Positions 57,501-64,000 of a DNA stretch of 64,000 nucleotides are shown in pieces. The notes below the pieces were generated by a model that worked only from the letters and a program-made list of their open reading frames with translations, was not told where the DNA came from and did not search any database. Source of the DNA: Xanthomonas arboricola pv. populi (GTDB taxonomy: Bacteria; Pseudomonadota; Gammaproteobacteria; Xanthomonadales; Xanthomonadaceae); contig NZ_MDEB01000011.1 in NCBI RefSeq assembly GCF_002939945.1, forward strand, positions 39,872-103,871. The letters are read 5' to 3'. Position 1 is the first letter of the stretch, and each line of letters opens with the position of its first letter. A program made the position numbers and the translations under genes.

Positions 57501-57666
57501 CGTCTGCCTCGCTGGCACCAGCAACCTCACTCAGCCGGCCTTGGGCGTCGCGCGCAAACGGCGGCGCGAGCACCACATGATCAAAGCCCGCCTCGCGCGC
57601 TGACTTGCAGCGCTGCTCCAGCCCGGCCTGCTCGGCAGTTGCCTCGTTGAGAACACAGATCCGCAT
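54550..57666 (-). CDS. glgE: Maltosyltransferase GlgE with a long N-terminal extension
   Basis: A 1038-residue protein. Residues ~388-1038 are the normal GlgE: DUF3416 domain ('[20 protein letters not shown]'), barrel with '[16 protein letters not shown]' (nucleophile Asp) and '[14 protein letters not shown]' (acid Glu). It transfers maltosyl from maltose-1-phosphate to alpha-glucan. The first 387 residues are extra compared with the usual ~670-700-residue enzyme and resemble a GH13 barrel with lost active-site residues ('[15 protein letters not shown]' at 70-84; '[12 protein letters not shown]' at 144-155). Heads the three-gene operon. Confidence 0.93.
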   Translation of the reverse strand: MRICVLNEATAEQAGLEQRCKSAREAGFDHVVLAPPFARDAQGRLSEVAGASEADAQRLREVVQAAHRAGVKLLLDVRLDEVGGDSAVVRDNPQWFRARSTAVPDPRQPRATPEVAEARFTYAQEGAALVEWWSARLLEWASQGVAGFRLLQPQQVPAQRWRELIARVHAQAPEVVFAAWTPGLGIEALQQLAGAGFDAAFSSLAWWDGRGSWFFDEDTALRALASQVVAVVGAPDGKPAATPGQHWQLAQALGGAWLLDETQLETLPLSIRARDGMTPSNAGLRLRPLLREGTGLTAVAIEPLGGLPSLLLINGDADHVVPVPAPDLLRLLGDAEALVGEDGSTLSGATLEALEPGEVRVYRSVPARHVLAVPRMRPRAQTAAAWPRVCIESVTPSVDHGRFPVKRTVGDRICVEADAFCDGHDRIAVAVLWRPADAKTWASAPMRALGNDRWRAEFPLERIGTYEFRVEGWRDVFATLHADLEKKRAANMVLPVDVQEAVAVVQAAHARSTGALAERLQAILTRIGAQSEPLQQLAIVLEPDTAQAMAAADDKPFRSETPVTFRVESERRAAHFASWYELFPRSQSGDPQRHGTFDDVIERLAHIRAMHFDVLYMPPIHPIGLNNRKGRNNSVTAVDGEPGSPYAIGASDGGHTEVHAELGGLDGFRRLVQAARAHGLEVALDFAIQCAPDHPWLKEHKDWFTWRADGSIPYAENPPKKYQDIVNVDFYASGAVPDLWNTLRDAVLFWVNEGVTLFRVDNPHTKPFPFWEWLIADIRGRRPDVVFLSEAFTRPKMMYRLAKCGFSQSYTYFTWRNHKHELQEYVEELNQGVPRECFRPHFFVNTPDINPLFLQTSGRNGHLIRAALATTLSGLWGMYQGFELCEATPLAPGKEEYLDSEKFQLRAWPERAPGDIVDEITRFNQLRRMHPELQSHLGTRFYQAHNDQVLYFGKFLDAGYLSRSRSMVLVAINLDPQAGQDADIEIPLWELGLPDHASVAVDDLWDGHRFTWQGKQQHIRLDATRPFALWRIRAGEVA

Positions 57667-58016
57667 GGCGCCCCCTCAGCCGACCACGGCGCATACGCGC
57701 GCCGTGACAAAGAACGCGACACGGGCCGACCCACCCCGCAGATCCACCGGCGCTCGGTCACGACGCACCAGTCCAACTCCCGTCCGGATCGACCCGTCTC
57801 TACCCGATCCCTGGTCGACCCTTCCTACCGTGACTGCACTCATGCGCAACTCCGCAACGATTCTTGACCGCTGCAGTCAAGCACCCTGCCTGCGAATTTC
57901 ATGTGTCGGTGGAATTGACGAAAATCAAACAAGCCCGGCTGTGGTGAGGGCTGAGGCGGCACTGGCCAACTCCCAAGCGTTGTAGGCTATGGCTTCAACC
58001 TGCAAGGAGAGCAAGG
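57667..58016. other. GlgE operon promoter region
   Basis: About 350 bp separating leftward glgE from a rightward secreted-protein gene. It contains presumably both promoters. An open frame on the plus strand (57605-57985) overlaps the glgE start and looks non-coding. No strong dyad seen. Confidence 0.5.
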
Positions 58017-58907
58017 ATGCGGAGCTACGTCATGGCGGCGCTGCTGGCCATCGCCACAGTTGCAACGGCAAAGGATCAGAAGCTGAGCCCGAGCCGTGCC
58101 GGAGAGATCGTAGGGCTTTGGCAAGATGTCAGCGCCAACGACGACATCGTCAAGGAGGACTACGCCGGCTTCGTGCAGGTTGTCGACTTGGACAAGGATG
58201 GAGTCGATGAGATCGTCTATCTGAGTTCTTCGTATTGCTCGGGTTCCACGTCCGACTGCCCCAACAGCATCGATGTATTGCGCAAGCATCCCCCCGGGAA
58301 GGCACCCAACGTCAGCGCTCCGATCGACGCATGGGATACCAGGGCACGCAAGACCGGTTATACGCCAGACGCCAGCGAGCAGATTCCTGGCGAAGTGATG
58401 ACTCTTGCAGTCCAAGGCAATCGCATCGAGGTCGTGTTCGTCGTGCAGGAGAACTCGCCGATCTGCAAACCGGAACAACCCAATCCGGACGGGTCGCAGC
58501 GCTGTCCCGCCCCCGGCCGCTACAGCTGGACGTACACCTGGAAGCCAGGCGCCCTGGCGCGCATTACCGGCGCTGGCAGCTATGAACCACACGTCCCCAA
58601 GACCCATTTCCCCGAGCAGCTGCGAGGCGCCTGGGTCACCGCAGGGATCGCCTGCCGCGACGCCGAGACAGCCGACCCCAAGCACCTCATCCAGTTCGGC
58701 TGGGATCACATGACCGGCAAGGGCGAAGACCTCTGGCCCAACGCGGTCATGCTGCTGGCACGCACACCATGGACATGGCGCATCGTCACCGCGTCTGCCA
58801 ACGCGCCGGAGAAGGACGTTCCTGCAGTCTTCATCCTCAGCCAGATGGAAGACCGCCTGATCATTGCAGAGCAAACGCGCGTCAGAACCTTTGATCGGTG
58901 CCGCTGA
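58017..58907 (+). CDS. Secreted protein of unknown function
   Basis: A 296-residue protein with a signal peptide (MRSYVMAALLAIATVATA) and an extracellular-type domain with several cysteines. A 'QVVDLDKDGVDEIVYL' segment (about residues 54-69) resembles FG-GAP/VCBS repeat units with a calcium-binding DxDxDG loop. I do not recognise the whole family. GGAGAGCAAGG precedes the ATG. Periplasmic or outer-surface location is likely. Confidence 0.75.
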   Translation: MRSYVMAALLAIATVATAKDQKLSPSRAGEIVGLWQDVSANDDIVKEDYAGFVQVVDLDKDGVDEIVYLSSSYCSGSTSDCPNSIDVLRKHPPGKAPNVSAPIDAWDTRARKTGYTPDASEQIPGEVMTLAVQGNRIEVVFVVQENSPICKPEQPNPDGSQRCPAPGRYSWTYTWKPGALARITGAGSYEPHVPKTHFPEQLRGAWVTAGIACRDAETADPKHLIQFGWDHMTGKGEDLWPNAVMLLARTPWTWRIVTASANAPEKDVPAVFILSQMEDRLIIAEQTRVRTFDRCR

Positions 58908-59101
58908 GTGGGACGTCGGTTGCCATCGCGTTTACGGCAACGCGAGGTGCGCTCGAACGCATCGCCAGAGAACGTTTGATCAACGCCCGCGCATGCATAT
59001 CAAATAAACCCGAGCCCGCTCTTCGGCGATTATGTCGGCTCCTATGATGTAACTAGTGCCGGGAAGCGTTGCGAGCAATCAATCGTGAACCACTAACGAG
59101 A

Positions 59102-59126
59102 CGTGGCAGACCGTCGATCTGCCACG
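59102..59126 (-). terminator. Hairpin after the DUF4142 lipoprotein gene
   Basis: CGTGGCAGA (59102-59110) pairs with TCTGCCACG (59118-59126), nine perfect pairs with a 7-base loop, eight bases beyond the stop at 59134. No clear U-tract follows. Confidence 0.6.
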
Positions 59127-59133
59127 CCCACGC

Positions 59134-59754
59134 TTACATCGCCTTCTTGATGGCTTCCGCCTTCGCAAGGTGCTGCTCGACGTGCGTCTTGGTCTCGGTC
59201 AGGTGCTGCTTGACCAGCGCGGTCGACGCCACCGTCATCATCTGCGTCTGGATCAGCTGCAGCGCGTCCTTGTGCCCGGCGATCATTGCATCGATATAGG
59301 CCGCCGCGTAGTCCTTGCCGGACGTCTGCCCCAGCGTGGACAGGTCCTGCTCGCCCTTGCTCTCCAGCTTCTTGACGTCCGGTGTTTCGGCCAGCGTCCC
59401 CAGCGCCTTGGTCTTTTCCAGGTTCTCGGTGTGCTCCTTCTCCATCATCTTCGCGTACTCGAGCACCGCGCCGGTGACCTTCTTGTCCTGCGCCTGCTTC
59501 GCTGCGGCGATCTCGTGGTTGTCCACCGCCCCGAGCAAGCCAAGGGCGATGTCGTCTCCGGAACTCGCGCGCGCCGCGCCTTCCGGCGCCGGGCTGGCTT
59601 CGCCGACAGGCGGTGTGGTCGGGGTCGCCACACCACCGGTCGGCGTCGGTTCGGTGGACGCGGCAGGCGCTGCGGCCTCCTTGTCGGCATCCGGCTTGCA
59701 GCCAGCGAGCGCCAGCGCCGCCACGATGGACAGGACCAACAGTGATTGTTTCAT
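59134..59754 (-). CDS. DUF4142-type lipoprotein
   Basis: A 206-residue lipoprotein: lipobox L-A-G-C19, an Ala/Pro/Thr-rich linker (about 25-65), then a ferritin-like helical DUF4142 domain ('DDIALGLLGAVDNHEIAAAK', 'EYAKMMEKEHTENLEKTKAL', 'YIDAMIAGHKDALQLIQTQ'). The histidines and glutamates resemble the metal-binding helices of the family, but its function is unknown. GGGAGTGGAGC precedes the ATG at 59754. Confidence 0.85.
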   Translation of the reverse strand: MKQSLLVLSIVAALALAGCKPDADKEAAAPAASTEPTPTGGVATPTTPPVGEASPAPEGAARASSGDDIALGLLGAVDNHEIAAAKQAQDKKVTGAVLEYAKMMEKEHTENLEKTKALGTLAETPDVKKLESKGEQDLSTLGQTSGKDYAAAYIDAMIAGHKDALQLIQTQMMTVASTALVKQHLTETKTHVEQHLAKAEAIKKAM

Positions 59755-60058
59755 GCTCCACTCCCTCTCGATTGGAGACAGCAGCATCTGCCTGCCCAGG
59801 TGAAGAAGGCTCATACACGTCCACTGCGTTACTCGGATGCACGCATCGCCTGCGGGGCGAATGCGCAACGCCGCACCATGCGCGGCACCACGCCGCAATC
59901 GGCGGCGCGCCCTTGCGTGCAGGCGTGGAACTGGAGGTGGGTCAAGCGCGGCTGCGGTACACGTGGCATGTAGTGACACAGTGCATGTGGTAACACGGCC
60001 CTGCTGAAAGACGGCCCGGTTTGCCGCACACTACCGCGCCACATTTGGAGTGATTGCC
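59755..60058. other. Divergent promoter region, no gene seen
   Basis: About 300 bp between a leftward lipoprotein gene and a rightward secreted-protein gene. No protein-like frame or notable repeat. Confidence 0.5.
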
Positions 60059-60727
60059 ATGCATAAGGCCTGGATGCTTGCCCTGTTGGGCGTTTCGCCA
60101 TTGCTCCACGCCGCACCTGCCGCCGACGATGCCACCTGCCGCAACGGGTTGTTCACCAGCGCGCCGGTGGCATTCTCCCTCGGCAAGGTCATCCCGCCGC
60201 GCCTGTACCTGCTCAAGGACACCGATGGTTGCCCGGATACGGGCGGGGCCGCATGCCAGGGGCGCGCCTACGTGGTCAAGAACGATATCGTCCTGACGGC
60301 GCAGCGCCGCAATGCCTATGTCTGCGTGCTCTATCCCAACAAGGGAGGCGGCAATGCCGGTTGGGTCGCACAGTCCAGCCTGCAGATGCAACCAAGCGCG
60401 GCCACGCCCACACCGCAGGCGTGGAACGGCCACTGGCACGACGGCGACAACACGCTGCAATTGACCACCAACGCCGACGGCAGCATCACCGTCAACGGCG
60501 ATGCGTACTGGCCCAGCGCCTTTCCCGACCCGGAACAGACGCCGGGCGGTCCGCACACCGGCTCGGTCACCGCGCGCGGCTATCCAGAAGGCAACCGCGT
60601 CGAGGTCAACGAGGACACGTGCAAGGTGCGCCTGCAATTGCTGGGCGACATGCTGCTGGCCGACGACAACCTGGAATGCGGCGGAATGAACGTGTCCTTC
60701 GGTGGGGTGTATCGAAAGAAGCCATAG
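60059..60727 (+). CDS. Secreted protein of unknown function
   Basis: A 222-residue protein with a signal peptide (MHKAWMLALLGVSPLLHA) and a cysteine-rich domain. An SH3-like half ('LLKDTDGCPDTGGAACQGRAYVVK' region, 'GWVAQSSL') may be a surface or cell-wall binding module; the second half is beta-rich ('WNGHWHDGDNTLQLTTNADG'). The ATG at 60059 has GGAG upstream; a GTG at 60050 is possible. Family not recognised. Confidence 0.75.
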   Translation: MHKAWMLALLGVSPLLHAAPAADDATCRNGLFTSAPVAFSLGKVIPPRLYLLKDTDGCPDTGGAACQGRAYVVKNDIVLTAQRRNAYVCVLYPNKGGGNAGWVAQSSLQMQPSAATPTPQAWNGHWHDGDNTLQLTTNADGSITVNGDAYWPSAFPDPEQTPGGPHTGSVTARGYPEGNRVEVNEDTCKVRLQLLGDMLLADDNLECGGMNVSFGGVYRKKP

Positions 60728-61064
60728 CAAACGCAGGCATCCTGTGCGCCACTCCCGCAGAGGACGGCGCACACGTGGTTGCGCAAACTCCGAGCACTGG
60801 CCGCTCCCAACGCAGCCCCACGCGCCCCCGCCTCACAGAAGCAGGCACGCCATCGAGGACCGCGCGGCATAAAAGCCGATGCGAGGTGGCGCAGTGCGGT
60901 TTCCGTTGGCCTGCACCGGCCTGAACGGATTCTGGCTCGCTCGACCCCGCAATCGGGCCAATGCACGGCAGCAGCAGGACGGGCCAGATCACCTGGCCAG
61001 CGGTGGCGCACCACGTGGACCGGAGTCATCTATCATTGCCGATTGCTGTTTTGAAGGAATTGCG
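60728..61064. other. Intergenic region, no gene seen
   Basis: About 340 bp between two rightward genes without a convincing frame. It presumably holds the promoter of the Tli4-like lipoprotein gene. Confidence 0.5.
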
Positions 61065-62321
61065 TTGAGACGTCCCGCCCCACGCCCGCTGCACGCATTT
61101 CTGTTTCTTTCCGTGGCGTTGCTTGCCGCTTGCAGCATGAACACCACCACCAACACGCCGCCGCCATCGGTGGACACTACCGCCAACGCAAATTACTGCA
61201 TCGGGCGGCTTGCCGTGACGTCCAACCTGCCCCTGCATTTTCTGGGGAGTTCCGCGCAGTTTTACTGGGGCGACATCGATACCTACCGCGAGGACGCGGC
61301 CAGCTATGCGCAGCGCCTGCTGGCCGCACAAGCGCCGGCCAGCGATGGCCGGGTACGCCAGCTGATCAAGCCCGTGGAAACACTGGCACAGGACGATGGC
61401 AGGATCATCGTCGCACACGCGGAAGACGCGTTGCCGCTCGACCCGAATGTCGTACAGGTCACCGGCTTCGCCCATCGCGATGGCACCACGTTTCGTTTCC
61501 AGAAGACCGCCATCAGCCGCCTGCAGGACATCACCGAACGGCGCACCAAGGACATCCTGGCCTCGATCACCAGTAGCGCATCGCCCTTCCCGCCAGCGGC
61601 GCAATCCCGGCAGGGGTTTTGCGTCATGCACGGTGCTGTCAATCTGGTCCCTGGGCACGACTGGCACGAAGCATCCAGGGCTGAGGGAGAATTCACCCTG
61701 CAGGAAACGCGCTACCGTTTCAGTCTGCGTTCGCGCTACCTGCGCTCGCTGTCGTTGAACGCGCAGGAAGTGACAAACCAGCGCGACCTGCTACTGGCAC
61801 TGGCGGGCGCCGTACCGGACTCCGGCTTGGCACCGATCAGTGAACTGTCAGGTGCCGCCGGCACCCCATCGCAAGGCAGTGCCCGCCTGCTCGAGATGAC
61901 GACAGCCGACGGCAAGCAACAGGTCTACGAGTGGCACATGCCGGCCGTCAGTACAGCACCCAATACGCCAGCAACGTTTCTCTACATCTGGCCAGCGTCC
62001 GGGCAAGCGTCAGCGCAGGACCAAGCCAAGTTCAGAAGCTGGGTCGTGGCCCATCCGCAGCAGACCACACCGCTGTTGCAGATACAGCAACTAGCCAGCA
62101 GCGTTGAACAGCAGCAGGCGACGCCAGCAGTAGAAGAGAGCAGGCTGGTGTACCGGATGCAGCTGCATTACCACGGCGACCAGGCTGCCGGCGGGCGCCA
62201 TTATGTGATCTACAAGGATGGCCAGAAGGTCGATGATGGATTCAGTGATGCGCACGGTTTTACCAAGGCGCACAACGCGGATTACGACCAGATATGGACA
62301 ACCAAGGTGCTCAACAAATGA
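61065..62321 (+). CDS. Tli4-like lipoprotein (possible T6SS immunity protein)
   Basis: A 418-residue lipoprotein: TTG start at 61065 with AAGGA upstream, lipobox L-A-A-C23, then 'NYCIGRLAVTSNLPLHFLGS', which resembles the N-terminal 'C(V/I)GR(F/L)...P' of Tli4-type immunity proteins against Tle4 phospholipase effectors. No VgrG, PAAR or Tle4 effector is in the window, so it would be an orphan, or the resemblance is only to a related periplasmic family. Periplasmic location fits neutralising an incoming lipase. Confidence 0.5.
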   Translation: MRRPAPRPLHAFLFLSVALLAACSMNTTTNTPPPSVDTTANANYCIGRLAVTSNLPLHFLGSSAQFYWGDIDTYREDAASYAQRLLAAQAPASDGRVRQLIKPVETLAQDDGRIIVAHAEDALPLDPNVVQVTGFAHRDGTTFRFQKTAISRLQDITERRTKDILASITSSASPFPPAAQSRQGFCVMHGAVNLVPGHDWHEASRAEGEFTLQETRYRFSLRSRYLRSLSLNAQEVTNQRDLLLALAGAVPDSGLAPISELSGAAGTPSQGSARLLEMTTADGKQQVYEWHMPAVSTAPNTPATFLYIWPASGQASAQDQAKFRSWVVAHPQQTTPLLQIQQLASSVEQQQATPAVEESRLVYRMQLHYHGDQAAGGRHYVIYKDGQKVDDGFSDAHGFTKAHNADYDQIWTTKVLNK

Positions 62322-62559
62322 GTACCTGCTTCGGTGCGGCGCACCCTGATTTATAACCAATCACGCTGGAGAAGACCGGTAACCATCCGGTCAACCCATC
62401 CTCCTGAGACCGGCGCTGAAGACAGGCATCCAGGTAAGACGTCTCGCTTTCGAAAGTGTAGGCGTTCGAGCAGCATATCCGGGCTTTCAAGCGCACTATG
62501 GTTACCAGCCTTTCGGAATCCGCTACGCTCAACCCCAATACGTGGACACGAGACAGGCA

Positions 62560-63291
62560 ATGAAGCTGACCGCTGCGCAAATCCGTTCGACGCCTGGCGA
62601 AATCGAAGAAAACATCAGTAAGCACCTCGATGTCATTCGCCTGGCTGCGAGCAAGGGTGCGGATGTGCTGGTCTTTCCCGAGCTGTCCCTCACCGGTTAC
62701 GAACCCGGATTGGCGCAGGCGCTGGCGGTGCAGCCGGCTGATCAACGCTTTGATCGATTTCAGCTGGCAAGTGACCGTTACGGCATGCTCATCACCATTG
62801 GCGTACCCACGGAGGGGGCGAAAGGCACCGAAATCAGCATGATCTGTTTCCAACCAGGGTTGGCGCGCACCACCTACTCCAAACAGCAGCTACATCCCGA
62901 CGAGTTACCGTTCTTCACCGCCGGTGATGAGCAGCTTGTTCTCAGACACGCAGATCAGGTGCTGGCGCCTGCCATTTGCTACGAGTCACTGCAGGCAAGC
63001 CATGCAGAACAAGCCGCAGACTCAGGCGCTCATGTTTACCTGGCAAGCGTGGCCAAATCCGAGAGAGGCGTGGCATCGGCCTACAGCCACTATCCGACGA
63101 TTGCAAAAACGCATTCCATGACTGTCTTGATGGCAAACTGTGTAGGCCCCGCCGACACCTTCATAGGAGCGGGCCGGTCTGCCATCTGGAGCAGTAACGG
63201 TGACCTCGTTTGCAGCGGTGATGCCTTCCAGGAGGCATTGGTGGCGTACGACACGAGGGATGGAGAAGCGAGCGTCTTCAGATTGCCTTGA
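62560..63291 (+). CDS. Carbon-nitrogen hydrolase (nitrilase superfamily)
   Basis: A 243-residue amidohydrolase with the Glu-Lys-Cys triad: Glu41 (LVFPELSLTGYE), Lys108 (YSKQQLHPDE) and Cys140 (APAICYES). Such enzymes cleave small amides or omega-amidates. I take the ATG at 62560; a GTG at 62542 is six codons upstream. It stands alone between lower-GC stretches. Substrate is not predictable. Confidence 0.85.
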   Translation: MKLTAAQIRSTPGEIEENISKHLDVIRLAASKGADVLVFPELSLTGYEPGLAQALAVQPADQRFDRFQLASDRYGMLITIGVPTEGAKGTEISMICFQPGLARTTYSKQQLHPDELPFFTAGDEQLVLRHADQVLAPAICYESLQASHAEQAADSGAHVYLASVAKSERGVASAYSHYPTIAKTHSMTVLMANCVGPADTFIGAGRSAIWSSNGDLVCSGDAFQEALVAYDTRDGEASVFRLP

Positions 63292-63414
63292 GGTCGGACC
63301 AAGACCAACGAGAGGCGGCCCTGTCTGTGCGGTGACATTCGGCAATCCCACTTGCCCGCTGCGTCGGCAGCTGCGCGAGGACATCCGCGGCGGCGGGTTT
63401 GCTTGACTGCATTA

Positions 63415-63882
63415 TCAGGACGCAACGACCTGGGGATATGAGTCCTTTGCGCTGTTGAGCTCAACGGCCAACTTCCCTACCTTGGACAGTAGCTTGCCGA
63501 TATCCTGCTCAGGATCAGCGTAAAAATAATCGATGCAAAAGCGAAGCGACGTACCAAACTGCTCGCCGATGGGTGGAAGCGCAACACTCCTGATCTGCAT
63601 CGGCTCGCCCGCTCGCGCCGAATCGCGTACCCACCAGGAAATGAACTCGAGTGCCTTGAGGCCTTTCGGATCGCGCGTGATACCAAAGTTGACGGAGATG
63701 ACAAGCTCGTTGTCCAAGCCTCCCCTTGTGCGCTTCAACGCGCCGAGCGGCAGGTCGGCATACGGAAGAAGACCGAAGTCGCTTTCCGTGACATCAGAAA
63801 GATCCACCTTGTCCACCGCTGCATCGGTAATGCCGGGAATGGACGCAATGGCATCTTGCAGCTTTTGTACTTCAGGCGGCAT
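63415..63882 (-). CDS. Unknown protein in lower-GC DNA
   Basis: A 155-residue soluble protein (MPPEVQKLQDAIASIPGITD ... NSAKDSYPQVVAS) of no recognised family. TTTTTGGAGCTGAA before the ATG at 63882 is an excellent ribosome site, so I prefer this over the ATG at 63999. Its DNA is visibly less GC-rich than the rest of the window, suggesting recent acquisition. No signal peptide or membrane segment. Confidence 0.7.
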   Translation of the reverse strand: MPPEVQKLQDAIASIPGITDAAVDKVDLSDVTESDFGLLPYADLPLGALKRTRGGLDNELVISVNFGITRDPKGLKALEFISWWVRDSARAGEPMQIRSVALPPIGEQFGTSLRFCIDYFYADPEQDIGKLLSKVGKLAVELNSAKDSYPQVVAS

Positions 63883-64000
63883 TTCAGCTCCAAAAAGGTT
63901 GATTCGGACGATCGTCGTCGAAGCGCTGCTTGCCGTCGATTCCTTACAGCCTAGGGAACCTCTGAACAAAGCACAGCAGATGCGCGACACTATTGCCACA

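Noticed and set aside
55081..57603. Plus-strand frame of 840 codons
   Set aside because: Antisense of glgE, no recognisable domain.
57605..57985. Small plus-strand gene before the secreted protein
   Set aside because: Overlaps the glgE start region on the opposite strand, no ribosome site and Thr/Pro/Arg-rich non-conserved look.
59942..60772. Minus-strand frame of 276 codons
   Set aside because: Antisense of the secreted-protein gene with a signal peptide on the other strand.

Overview
The window looks like chromosome from a Xanthomonas-type gammaproteobacterium. It is GC-rich (lower at the far right end) and densely coded. It carries the palindromic intergenic repeats built on GTAGGAGCGGACC... 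and CCCTCATCC...GGGAGAAGG that I associate with xanthomonads. Its gene complement also fits a plant-associated xanthomonad: pectin and hemicellulose breakdown, a GlgE alpha-glucan operon, PhhA, and a ferri-siderophore TonB receptor. The genus is an inference from these features. I see no tRNA, rRNA, CRISPR array or complete insertion sequence.

Region by region. 1-8.3 kb: partial PlsC-type acyltransferase; EntH/PaaI-type thioesterase; a compact leftward cluster parA-like / sixA / yceI-like / phospholipase-D lipoprotein; a frameshifted secreted-protein gene; an AEC permease; a 500-bp gene-free stretch with two unusual inverted repeats; a small secreted helical-repeat protein. 8.5-12.2 kb: one-piece indolepyruvate ferredoxin oxidoreductase. 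12.4-16.3 kb: ergothioneine locus egtB-egtD with a divergent PLP enzyme. 16.4-21.3 kb: osmoprotectant ABC transporter (binding protein fused to permease, plus ATPase), an EF-hand protein coupled to a fatty-acid desaturase, and a lone ABC ATPase. 21.6-25.6 kb: patatin-like lipoprotein, a 4 x 70 bp tandem repeat, and a TonB receptor with a Fur-box-like site. 25.6-27.9 kb: Lrp regulator and divergent phhA sharing a perfect 11-bp palindromic operator, then an unrecognised protein. 28-31.5 kb: overlapping three-gene operon encoding an unknown helical protein, a double-domain KaiC-like ATPase and a GGDEF/histidine-kinase hybrid. 31.5-32.7 kb: decayed DNA with a probable gene relic.

32.7-46.5 kb is a catabolic island. 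It encodes kduI, kduD and an RpiB-like isomerase, a LacI-family regulator, a GH43 glycosidase, a TRAP transporter (dctP-Q-M), a FAH-fold hydratase, two esterases and a GDSL acetylesterase. Two copies of an 18-bp site (17/18 identical) lie in front of kduI and in the divergent promoter between the hydratase/TRAP genes and the esterase genes. They probably bind the LacI protein and tie the arms into one regulon for acetylated, uronate-containing plant polysaccharides.

46.9-49 kb: secreted aldo/keto reductase and YfcE-type phosphodiesterase. 49-57.7 kb: the GlgE pathway as three overlapping genes, glgE, treS-maltokinase fusion and glgB. Trehalose is isomerised to maltose, phosphorylated to maltose-1-phosphate, polymerised and branched. 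GlgE carries a 387-residue N-terminal extension that looks like a dead GH13 domain. 58-64 kb: accessory secreted proteins and lipoproteins (one resembling Tli4 T6SS immunity proteins), a nitrilase-superfamily hydrolase, and an unknown gene in lower-GC DNA.

Many long open frames on the opposite strand of these genes are high-GC mirror frames and are not annotated.
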